Shown: piece after piece, positions 1-8,895 of the stretch
Layout: each line of letters starts with the position of its first letter
Position numbering within the stretch: position 1 is the stretch's first letter
Origin: Perkinsus marinus ATCC 50983
Taxonomy: Eukaryota; Perkinsozoa; Perkinsida; Perkinsidae
Length of the DNA: 26,125 nt
Direction: 5' to 3'
NCBI RefSeq assembly: GCF_000006405.1
Contig: NW_003216052.1
Location: forward strand, 1 to 26,125
The notes under the pieces: generated by a model
What the model was told of the DNA's origin: nothing
The model's input: only the letters and a program-made list of their open reading frames with translations
The model's database searches: none
Position numbers and translations under genes: made by a program

Positions 1-830
1 AACTCTCACTAACAATATGGTCAACTGGGCCTTCACCACGGGGATAAGATCGGCGCTCAATGACGCGTTCCTAAACCTCTCACTTATAACACGGCCGAAC
101 CGGCACTCTCACTCAGAATAGGATCTGCGTTCAATGACGCGTTCCTAATCCTCTCACTGACAATAGGTCAACTCGACACTCACACCGAGAGAAGATTCTG
201 CGCTCTATGACGCGTTCCTAAGCCTCTCACTGACAATAGGCCAACTCGACACTCACACTGAGGGAAGGATCTGCGCTCGATGACGCGTTCCTAAGCCTCT
301 CACTGACAATAGGCCAACTCGACACTCACACTGAGGAAAGGATCTGCGCTCGATGACGCGTTCCTAAGCCTCTCACTAACAATAGGCCAACTCGACACTC
401 ACACTGAGGAAAGGATCTGCGCTCGATGACGCGTTCCTAAGCCTCTCACTGACAATAGGCCAACTCGACACTCACACTGAGGAAAGGATCTGCGCTCGAT
501 GACGCGTTCCTAAGCCTCTCACTAACAATAGGCCAACTCGACACTCACACTGAGGAAAGGATCTGCGCTCGATGACGCGTTCCTAAGCCTCTCACTGACA
601 ATAGGCCAACTCGACACTCACACTGAGGAAAGGATCTGCGCTCGATGACGCGTTCCTAAGCCTCTCACTAACAATAGGCCAACTCGACACTCACACTGAG
701 GAAAAGGATCTGCGCTCGATGACGCGTTCCTAAGCCTCTCGTCTATAACATGGCCGAACCAGCACCCACCGTGAGGATAGGATCTACGCTCGGTGACGCG
801 TTCCTACACCTCTATCCATTAATACGACCA
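1..830. repeat. 73-bp tandem satellite, about 11 copies
   Basis: A direct tandem repeat whose best-conserved core is GACGCGTTCCTAAGCCTCTC. Successive copies of the CTGCGCTCGATGACG block start at 271, 344, 417, 490, 563, 636 and 710, so the period is 73 bp (one copy is 74 because of an extra A). Outer copies at both ends are more diverged than the central ones, the usual picture for a satellite homogenised from the middle. Central copies alternate between CTCACTGACA and CTCACTAACA, giving a 146-bp higher-order unit. No open frame or RNA gene is seen. The array probably continues left of the window. Confidence 0.95.
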
Positions 831-1117
831 ACAGGATCTTCCTAGACTTCAGTAGTACACTTGTGCTGTCAATGTACAACTCCAAGGCGCTACTCGACCA
901 GTTATGGCCTTCAAAGTCAACGAGCATGTAGGGTAGAATGTGCTGGTCATACATCCCGACGGATCGACTACCGAAAGATCCTAGGAGAAAAAAAACTGTC
1001 AGTTACTAATAGTTTTCCTTCGGAATCCTCAGATTATTGAGGCACCTGCGAGCGACCGACCTCGCTCGCCCATCGAATCACTTCCTCTGGAGTTGACCCT
1101 AGCCTCTGGCGAGACTT
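831..1117. other. Unique spacer between two repeat arrays
   Basis: About 290 bp that match neither the 73-bp satellite nor the tRNA composite array. It has one A-run (near 989) and one TTTT run (near 1012). I see no gene or structured element. Confidence 0.6.
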
Positions 1118-1412
1118 TCCAACTTTGCACAAGACGCTGAAGGCAAGCACGTGAGATAGTGGTGCGCACCAACGGCTGTACCTGAGCAATCCGAATTCCG
1201 CTCACGTATCCTGAATCGGCCACTCGATGTGAAGCTCCAACTAGTTTACACAAGATGCTGAAGGCAAGCACATGAGATAGTGGTGCGCACCAACGGCTGT
1301 ACCTGAGCAATCCGAATTCCGCTCACGTATCCTGACGGATTGACCAATTACCGCCTAAACCATTTCGGAAGAGTATTCAACTTGAATATCAATCAAAGTT
1401 GCTAGCTTCATC

Positions 1413-1486
1413 GCCCGATTAGTTCAGCTGGATAGAATGTCTGCCTACGGAGCAGATGGTCGTAGGTTCGTATCCTGCATCGGGTA
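1413..1486 (+). tRNA. tRNA-Arg(ACG), array copy 1, T-loop variant
   Basis: A 74-nt cloverleaf: 7-bp acceptor GCCCGAT/ATCGGGT (first pair a G-U wobble), D stem GTTC/GAAT, anticodon stem TCTGC/GCAGA with loop CTACGGA (anticodon ACG), T stem GTAGG/CCTGC, discriminator A. This copy reads TTCGTAT in the T loop where the others read TTCGAAT, changing the nearly invariant A58 and the B box, so it may be inactive. Confidence 0.75.
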
Positions 1487-1712
1487 TACATTAATCTCAC
1501 TTCCTCTTCATCCATCCTACTTCAATAAAATCGGGCATTCGATGTGAAGCTCCAACTAGTTTACACAAGATGCTGAAGGCAAGCACATGAGATAGTGGTG
1601 CGCACCAACGGCTGTACCTGAGCAATCCGAATTCCGCTCACGTATCCTGACGGATTGACCAATTACCGAAGAGTATTCAACTTCAATATCAATCAAAGTT
1701 GCTAGCTTCATT

Positions 1713-1786
1713 GCCCGATTAGTTCAGCTGGATAGAATGTCTGCCTACGGAGCAGATGGTCGTAGGTTCGAATCCTGCATCGGGTA
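1713..1786 (+). tRNA. tRNA-Arg(ACG), array copy 2, consensus
   Basis: Full cloverleaf with anticodon ACG (Arg, CGU/CGC by inosine). A box TAGTTCAGCTGG and B box GGTTCGAATCC are intact. Identical to copies 3 and 4. No intron and no encoded CCA. No run of four T follows within the unit, so no standard RNA polymerase III stop is visible. Confidence 0.9.
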
Positions 1787-2148
1787 TACATTAATCTCAC
1801 TTCCTCTTCATCCATCCTACTTCAATAAAGTCGGGCATTCGATGTGAAGCTCCAACTAGTTTACACAAGATGCTGAAGGCAAGCACATGAGATAGTGGTG
1901 CGAACCAACGGCTGTACCTGAGCAATCCGAATTCCGCTCACGTATCCTGAATCGGCCACTCGATGTGAAGCTCCAACTAGTTTACACAAGACGCTGAAGG
2001 CAAGCACATGAGATAGTGGTGCGCACCAACGGCTGTATCTGAGCAATCCGAATTCCGCTCACGTATCCTGACGGATTGACCAATTACCGCCTAAACCATT
2101 TCGGGAGAGTATTCAACTTGAATATCAATCAAAGTTGCTAGCTTCATC

Positions 2149-2222
2149 GCCCGATTAGTTCAGCTGGATAGAATGTCTGCCTACGGAGCAGATGGTCGTA
2201 GGTTCGAATCCTGCATCGGGTA
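2149..2222 (+). tRNA. tRNA-Arg(ACG), array copy 3, consensus
   Basis: Identical to the consensus array tRNA: all four stems pair, anticodon ACG, good A and B boxes. The 3' flank is slightly different (TATAAATTAATC) and again lacks a T-run terminator. Confidence 0.9.
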
Positions 2223-2582
2223 TAAATTAATCTTACTTCCTCCATCCATCCTACGTCAACGGAATCGAGCATTCGATGTGAAGCTCCACCTACTTTGCAC
2301 AAGACGCTGAAGGCAAGCACGTGAGATAGTGGTGCGCACCAACGGCTGTACCTGAGCAATCCGAATTCCGCTCACGTATCCTGAATCGGCCATTCGATGT
2401 GAAGCTCCAACTAGTTTACACAAGATGCTGAAGGCAAGCACATGAGATAGCTGTGCGAACCAACGGCTGTACCTGAGCAATCCGAATTCCGCTCACGTAT
2501 CCTGACGGATTGACCAATTACCGCCTAAACCATTTCGGAAGAGTATTCAACTTGAATATCAATCAAAGTTGCTAGCTTCATC

Positions 2583-2656
2583 GCCCGATTAGTTCAGCTG
2601 GATAGAATGTCTGCCTACGGAGCAGATGGTCGTAGGTTCGAATCCTGCATCGGGTA
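2583..2656 (+). tRNA. tRNA-Arg(ACG), array copy 4, consensus
   Basis: Identical to copies 2 and 3 over 74 nt, with anticodon ACG. Followed by a single 110-bp element before the next tRNA (the 315-bp form of the unit). Confidence 0.9.
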
Positions 2657-2897
2657 TACATTAATCTCACTTCCTCTTCATCCATCCTACTTCAATAAAA
2701 TCGGGCATTCGATGTGAAGCTCCAACTAGTTTACACAAGATGCTGAAGGCAAGCACATGAGATAGTGGTGCGCACCAACGGCTGTACCTGAGCAATCCGA
2801 ATTCCGCTCACGTATCCTGACGGATTGACCAATTACCGCCTAGACCATTTCGGAAGAGTATTCAACTTAAATATCAATCAAAGTTGCTAGGTTCATC

Positions 2898-2971
2898 GCC
2901 CGATTAGCTCAGCTGGATAGAATGTCTGCCTACGGAGCAGATGGTCGTAGGTTCGAATCCTGCATCGGGTA
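2898..2971 (+). tRNA. tRNA-Arg(ACG), array copy 5, canonical A box
   Basis: Differs from consensus by T11 to C, which gives the textbook A box TAGCTCAGCTGG but creates a C-A mismatch at position 11:24 of the D stem. All other stems and the ACG anticodon are kept. Probably still functional. Confidence 0.82.
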
Positions 2972-3452
2972 TGCATTAATCTCACTTCCTCCATCCATCC
3001 TACGTCAACGAAATCGGGCATTCGATGTGAAGCTCCACCTACTTTGCACAAGACGCTGAAGGCAAGCACGTGAGATAGTGGTGCGCACCAACGGCTGTAC
3101 CTGAGCAATCCAAATTCCGCTCACGCATCCTGAATCAGCCACTCGATGTGAAGCTCCAACTAGTTTACACAAGATGCTGAAGGCAAGCACATGAGATAGT
3201 GGTGCGCACCAACGGCTGTACCTGAGCAATCCGAATTCCGCTCACGCATCCTGAATCAGCCACTCGATGTGAAGCTCCAACTAGTTTACACAAGATGCTG
3301 AAGGCAAGCACATGAGATAGTGGTGCGCACCAACGGCTGTGCCTGAGCAATCCGAATTCCGCTCATGTATCCTGACGGATTGACCAATTACCGCCTAAAC
3401 CATTTCGGGAGAGTATTCAACTTGAATATCAATCAAAGTTGCTAGCTTCATC

Positions 3453-3526
3453 GCCCGATTAGTTCAGCTGGATAGAATGTCTGCCCACGGAGCAGATGGT
3501 CGTAGATTCGAATCCTGCATCGGGTA
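3453..3526 (+). tRNA. tRNA-Arg(ACG), array copy 6, decaying
   Basis: Cloverleaf still recognisable, anticodon ACG, but U33 is C (loop CCACGGA) and the last T-stem base G53 is A, breaking the 53:61 pair and the B box (GATTCGAATCC). U33 is nearly invariant, so this copy is probably a pseudogene. Confidence 0.65.
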
Positions 3527-3886
3527 TGAATTAATCTCACTTCCTCCATCCATCGTACGTCAACGAAATCGGGCATTCGATGTGAAGCTCCACCTACTTT
3601 GCACAAGACGCTGAAGGCAAGCATGTGAGATAGTGGTGCGCACCAACGGCTGTACCTGAGCAATCTGAATTCCGCTCACGCATCCTGAATCGGCCACTCG
3701 ATGTGAAGTTCCAACTAGTTTACACAAGATGCTGAAGGCAAGCACATGAGATAGTGGTGCGCACTAACGGCTGTACCTGAGCAATCCGAATTCCGCTCAC
3801 GTATCCTGACGGATTGACCAATTACAGCCTAAACCATTTTGGAAGAGTATTCAGCTTTAATATCAATCAAAGTGACTAGCTTCATC

Positions 3887-3960
3887 GCCCGATTAGTTTA
3901 GCTGGATAGAATGTCTGCCTACGAAGCAGACTGTCGTAGGTTCAAATCCTGCATCGGGTA
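3887..3960 (+). tRNA. tRNA-Arg(ACG), array copy 7, decaying
   Basis: Several differences: C13 to T (wobble in D stem), base 37 G to A (loop CTACGAA), variable region CTGTC instead of TGGTC, T loop TTCAAAT. Anticodon ACG and the stems remain. It lies at the right edge of the array, where the spacers are also more diverged. Confidence 0.65.
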
Positions 3961-4179
3961 TACATTAACCTCACTTTCTCTATCCATCCTACGTCAACGA
4001 AATCGGGTATCCGATGTGAAGCTCCACCTAGTTTGCACAAGACGCTGAAGGCAAGCACATGAGATAGTGGTGCGCACCAACGGCTGTACCTGAGAAATCC
4101 GAGTTCCGCTCACGTATCCTGACGGATTGACCAATTACCGCCTAAACCATTTCGGAAGAGTATTCAACTTTAATATCAA

Positions 4180-4604
4180 CTAAGGAGGATTGTGAAAAGT
4201 ATGCGGCAGTTGACGATGTATGTTGTCAAGATTTACATTCGTCATGTGAGGCACCGTGTGATTGGACTATGCTTCAAGTTGCAGGAGACAATGAACAAGG
4301 GGATCGGTCTGTATCTCGGGTTGGAGCATTGCCGAAACCTTCGACTATTCTAAGTAAATCCATGGTCGGTCATGGAGTGCTGATAGTGTCTGGTCTGTCC
4401 AATGATGAGGTGGGATCTTCTCTTACTCACATTTTGGGAGTTATTGAAGAAGTTGCCGAATGTCAATTCTCAGCGGTTATCAATACCGGTGATGACCTTG
4501 TTACTGTTATGATATCACCCCAGATGTTATGGTATGTGTTTGACGACTCGTCAATGACGAGGAAGTTGCCAATGCTCGTGATTTTGTTCGCCATCCATCA
4601 TTAA
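4180..4604 (+). CDS. Hypothetical ORF at the edge of the array
   Basis: The composite repeat stops mid-unit near 4179 and a different sequence begins. One plus frame is open from about there to a stop at 4604; the first in-frame ATG is at 4269 (111 codons). The part before that ATG is cysteine-rich, with six Cys in about 23 codons. The ATG part has no recognisable domain; it is moderately hydrophobic at the end (KLPMLVILFAIHH) and acidic in the middle. I see no splice-supported extension and no homolog. It could be a terminal exon, a degraded gene fragment, or chance. Confidence 0.25.
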
Positions 4605-5550
4605 CTGTGCGTAAAGCACTAAAAGATATATATGGATGTGGTTTTATTTTACCTTGTAAGTGATCGTTGATTGTGTTTAGGCCCCGGGGAGTGTGATGAT
4701 ACTCATCCTTCCACTTCGCTCCGCCGACACAATTATGTGATAGTGGAGACAATAGTAGCTGGCGTCTAGCCTAGCTATTCTACCCCCTTCACTTGATAAT
4801 CTCTATAAGTTAAGCTTCCCATAAGCTGGTTCTACTTGTGTTATCAATCCCTGAAGCTCAGGGACATTTTTTTTTCACGCCTAGTTCTTCGTTGCGTGTC
4901 TTGAAGCGACTTTTTGAAAGTACGAGGAACATGGAGGGCCTAGTAATAGCTTCCTCGGCCTTCAGCAGCAAAACCCACTGTCTAACCTGTGCACGCTTCA
5001 TGTCTTGGCCCGTTTTGTAGACATCGTCCAGGACGATTCGTCCTACAAACCCCTCATTTTAGCGATATCACTTACGATGAGTCTCAGATGCGAGAGCATG
5101 CGTACGATTGCATTATTAATGACAGGATATCGCCTTTCCCGCGAGCATCCGCGACGGACGCTGTAGGGATTCGGAAATCCGTGTCGTCTCTAGTCTTGTT
5201 TTGATCAGCTATTTTGTCTTCCGTTCCACTGTTTCATTGCGAGGGATTGAGTTTTCAATCCGTTAGCAACTAGCTGAAATACGCGATTCCCATAAGCAAA
5301 ACGTTTGAGTCCATAGTAGCGACTGTAGAAGAAGTGTGGGAACCTTGTTGTTGAACAATTCTGGTAGTAGGCAGGCTGCCTCAGACAGCAAGTCCTAATG
5401 TCTGTTCCTGTTGAACATGAACGAATACAACTTCTATACTGAACTCCTGGATGACCCGGAGTAACTGCTAAGGAAGCGCACGAGCTAAGTTAGGCAGGCT
5501 TACTGGCCCGAGCGTACCTCAATCGCATCTCAGCAAAAACTATCTCAGTC
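4605..5550. other. Unassigned AT-leaning spacer
   Basis: Short overlapping frames only (for example plus frames at 4838-5020 and 4989-5204). None has a motif, a phase-matched splice partner or a credible start context. No repeat unit of the flanking array is present. Confidence 0.5.
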
Positions 5551-5655
5551 TAACTGAGTGTAATCCAACACCAATTATGTAGCAGAGCATGTATATGTCG
5601 CTCGCCATGTTAATTGATTACAAACCTTTGGTTGGTGTTGGATTACAGTCAGTTA
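5551..5655. mobile_element. MITE-like inverted-repeat element, TA ends
   Basis: Terminal inverted repeats at 5551-5574 (TAACTGAGTGTAATCCAACA then CCAA) and 5632-5655 match over 24 bp with one mismatch. Only 57 bp lie between them, with no coding capacity. Each end begins or ends with TA, the target-site duplication expected of Tc1/mariner-type transposons, so this is best read as a small non-autonomous mariner-like MITE. A plain cruciform-forming inverted repeat is the alternative. Confidence 0.6.
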
Positions 5656-6000
5656 TAAAGTTACCTTGATGAACTTCAGATTTGAACTTTGAATATTCGA
5701 TATTTAGCACTACCGCCTAACCGCTAGACCAATCGCTCGATACAACACAAAAGTCGTAAGAGGACCTTCAGTTGAATTTTGTTGGCGCGCCACGGGCGCG
5801 CGCTCGTTCCTTCACTGTTTTGAGGGTTCGAGGGTAATTTTTTCCGGTTTATCATTTTCAGGATTCACTGTTTTCACGGACAACCCTTTGCACGCACGCG
5901 CACGTATCTTACGGGGATGAGTTTCTATCGTCTGCGTGCGGGGACGCACGCTTCGTAATTGCGTGCTAGGGGACACTCCCTCCGTCCGCTCAGGTTTTAC
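5656..6000. other. Spacer with GC-rich palindromic patch
   Basis: No gene seen. Around 5783-5805 is a GC-rich stretch with overlapping short palindromes (GGCGCGCC, GCGCGC), followed by a CG-rich segment near 5890-5950 unlike the AT-leaning flanks. Confidence 0.4.
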
Positions 6001-6560
6001 TCATGCGACCCTGCGTTTGCTATCACCAAAATCGGGACTTCGATGTGAAGCTCCAACTAGTTTACACAAGATGCTGAAGGCAAGCACATGAAACAGTCTT
6101 GCGCACCAACGGCTGTACCTGAGCCACTCGAATTCCACTCATTCATCCCGACGGCTAGAACAATAATCACCTGAACTATTTCGGAAGAGTACTCAAGTTG
6201 AACATCAACCAAAGCAACTAGCTTCATCGCCCGATTAGTTCAGCTGGATAGAATGTCTGCCTACGGAGCAGACATGTCTGCATCGGGTACACCTTTACCT
6301 CTAAGTTGTAAAGTGAGATAGAGGTATATCTCAATCTCACTCCTTTGATCTATGTTCAGCTTTCTTTACCAACAAAATCGGACATTCTATGGTAACCTCT
6401 AACTAGTTCGCAAAAGACGCTGGAGGCAAGCACATGAGGGAGCGGTGCGCACCAACGGCTAAACCTGCGCAATTCGAATTCCGCTCACATATTCTGACAG
6501 CTCGGCTAGTTGTCGCCTGAACCATTTCGGAAGAGTAGCCAATTTCAATATCAGTGAGAT
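6001..6560 (+). repeat. Outlying decayed copies of the tRNA/110-bp unit
   Basis: Starting near 6031 (ATCGGGACTTCGATGTGAAG) is a diverged 110-bp element (6042-6151), then the second spacer, a truncated tRNA (6229-6289), and a further much-diverged 110-bp element (about 6389-6498) with its spacer. They match the main array in order and spacing but carry many substitutions. They are separated from the array by about 1.9 kb of other sequence, so the array was once longer or seeded a second site. Confidence 0.85.
6229..6289 (+). pseudogene. Truncated tRNA-Arg(ACG)
   Basis: The acceptor, D and anticodon arms (loop CTACGGA, anticodon ACG) match the array tRNA. After the anticodon stem the sequence jumps almost directly to the 3' acceptor strand GCATCGGGTA, so most of the variable region and the T arm with the B box are deleted. 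It cannot fold as a normal tRNA and lacks a B-box promoter. Confidence 0.85.
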
Positions 6561-7177
6561 TTCCGATTCCTATCGCCCGGTTGATGGTTTGTTATCCGTT
6601 AGTTATTTACAACCGGACGAAACAACCTAGACCTTCCTACATTCCTGACGCCCCTGTATTATCCTTTGTACCCGTTTGTACACCCTGGGATACTCCTCGT
6701 TCCATACAAATAACTGCGAATCAGTGAGTGACTGATTCGCGCTCACGAACATCAATTTGAAATCGAAAAAAGTGAATTCAGAGCTCTAGACGGACAGTGC
6801 GGCTTCGCTACTATCATCGATGCATAACGTGCATTGAACAGTAATCGTTGTGGAAGAATCGGTTCCGATTGGGAGAGCGTAGAAGACTGAGCTTGGGGAG
6901 GCCTACGAACCCCAGGGAAGTCTCTCGCATTCCTTTGTAGCCAGAAAAAGATATGCTCCTTATCGTGACAACCCAACAATCGCACTGTTAAGCAAATCAG
7001 AAATTGTCGTCCAGCAGTCGCGTAATAGTTACGAACACACCACCGTAGGCACAAACAACGCTTTTGCTTTACACTCATCGTGCGAGAAATACACACGTTC
7101 CGATAATCGCTAGGACATACTACGAAAAAGGAACGTCAATCGAGATCAGTTCGACGTACAGTACTAAAGTAGAAAAG
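6561..7177. other. Intergenic region 3' of the Men fusion gene
   Basis: No supported gene. A 114-codon minus frame (6752-7096) has no recognisable motif and lies downstream of the Men fusion gene, so it may be its 3' untranslated region or chance. The only structure seen is the hairpin at 6716-6740. Confidence 0.45.
6716..6740. other. Perfect 10-bp hairpin
   Basis: GCGAATCAGT, loop GAGTG, then ACTGATTCGC: a perfect 10-bp stem with a 5-nt loop. It lies about 440 bp beyond the stop codon of the minus-strand Men gene. No T-run follows. Function unknown. Confidence 0.6.
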
Positions 7178-8852
7178 TCACAGCATAGCAGCATGGATAA
7201 GTGTCTGACAGTCAACTTCCCAGAGTAGACTATGACCAACATCTGGCAGAATAACTCGATCACTACTCTCCCTCGCCAGTGAGACCTTCATACTCGAATA
7301 CTTAGTATCGAGAGCCCCAGCAATGAAGCGATCAACCGGCACACTCGAACAGTCAACGCCCCAGGCCTGGCTCATGGCCAACATAGACTTTGCCCAACCC
7401 GCAGGGTTACCGCTGCCCACTCGTGATGGCAACCATTGACCGAAGAATTCCTCCGGTCTTCGCGTCGGCAAATCAGCGAATACTGAGCCAGACCCATACC
7501 ACTTGGTGAGGAAGAGACCAAGGTCCAATGTGGGGGATTCCAACTTCTCCGCCCACGCACAGTCACTCCTCCAACGCCTCTCTCTCACTGCGGGGCCCCC
7601 AACTGCAGTGCTAGCCGCAAAGATGACCAGACGAGTGATGCCCCCGGGGGCACGACGGGCCCATTCCAGAGCCACACGGCCTCCCAAAGAATAGCCGCAG
7701 ACGGTCACTGGCTTGCCGTTGAAAAGATCCTTCACCAGCCCACGAAGGTTGGCAATCGTCGCTGACATACCGTAGTCGAACAAAGTGCTGTCTTTCGAGG
7801 GAAGCGAACCGCCATGACCCGGCAGGCTTATCGCAACAATATCGTATTTGCTACTGAGCTCATCACAGGCCAGCCAGTCTGAGTACGACTTGGCGCTGCC
7901 CATCCAGCCGTGTAAGAGGACCAGTGGGGCCTTACCCGGAGTACCACCTCGAATAAAACTGACAGGAACCATCAGGACCAACACACATGCCTTAACTTGC
8001 CTCAATTTGACCCCAGGATGCAACCGAAGTGCATCTTCAACAACCTCTCCCACCATTCCTGTAACCCTCCGACGGAGTGCCACGTCCTCATCTTGACTAG
8101 TCTTGGGTACCTGACATCACCGTTGAAAAGCAGTCGACCTAATCGTATACTCACGATCTCGATCAGCCCACTATGGCCAAGACATTCAACCATCTTAGAC
8201 AGGCCCTCCACCTTGGTGCTTCCCTTCAGGCCCATCATCTCAGCCGCACCAGCGAAAGCCACTTCGATGGGGGTGCGGAAATTCTTGTCATAAGCCACCT
8301 CCTCAGAGTACTTCCCGATAGGCACGAACTTGAACATGCTACCACCATTGTTATTGCACACCACGATCTTCACCGGGGGTACTCTGACCTCCCCGACCAT
8401 ACCCCCACCATTCAAGTAGTTGGCCAATCTGAGATCAAGGCTTCACCCCAGCTGAAACAGTTCGTCAGACGCCTACTGGACAACCGAATTGAGGTCGTGA
8501 ATGGCCGCAACATCTCCAATTAGAAGATTTGTCGAGAGGCCACACCCTACAGCGTATCCTATGGTCGTGCCTGAAGGACACAAATATGGCTCCTATGAAA
8601 ACGAAACTGCCAATCTTACTGATAGTTCCGTCAATACCACTCACTCCCCTACTGCAGGAAGATCGGGGTATATTGGTCCTTAGAGGGCACTGACCAATAA
8701 CAACGTCTAGATTACCTCTCGATACCACGTTGGTACTTACGAAGGTATCAAAGTTACGGCAGCTCATACTGCTACTTATGACTACACATTCCTTCTGGGC
8801 CGATGCGAAGGTAGCCAATGCTCGACTGATATTTGGTTCCGTACCTACACAG

Positions 8853-8895
<43 letters not shown>

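Larger units (their letters stand above)
1118..4122 (+). repeat. Composite tandem array: tRNA-Arg plus 110-bp element
   Basis: The array alternates a tRNA-Arg(ACG) gene, a short spacer, one to three copies of a 110-bp element, and a second spacer (CGGATTGACCAATTACCGCC...) leading to the next tRNA. Full 110-bp copies lie at 1226-1335, 1541-1650, 1841-1950, 1962-2071, 2275-2384, 2396-2505, 2711-2820, 3024-3133, 3145-3254, 3266-3375, 3579-3688, 3700-3809 and 4013-4122; the first, partial copy starts near 1118. Adjacent 110-bp copies are joined by 11-12 bp. tRNA-to-tRNA distances are 300, 436, 434, 315, 555 and 434, i.e. about 315 plus a multiple of about 120; the 300 one lacks 15 bp of spacer. 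Each 110-bp element contains the perfect palindrome GGTGCGCACC. Its role is unknown; a non-coding RNA, a SINE-like fragment or plain satellite are all possible. Confidence 0.9.

Noticed and set aside
1-830. CRISPR-like array
   Set aside because: The whole 73-bp unit is repeated without unique spacers, and the context is eukaryotic; it is a satellite.
2095-2150. Spliced-leader RNA gene within the array
   Set aside because: The spacer CCGCCTAAACCATTTCGG only loosely resembles the dinoflagellate/perkinsid leader CCGTAGCCATTTTGGCTCAAG and has no GT donor at the right place.
1029-3745. Nine similar minus-strand ORFs of 61-93 codons beginning MLRYSRW
   Set aside because: They are the antisense of the 110-bp module and tRNA copies. 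Similarity comes from repeat identity, and the shared translation of tRNA sequence is a common false protein.
6752-7096. 114-codon minus ORF
   Set aside because: No motif, no phase-matched partner, and it lies just 3' of the Men gene; likely untranslated region or chance.
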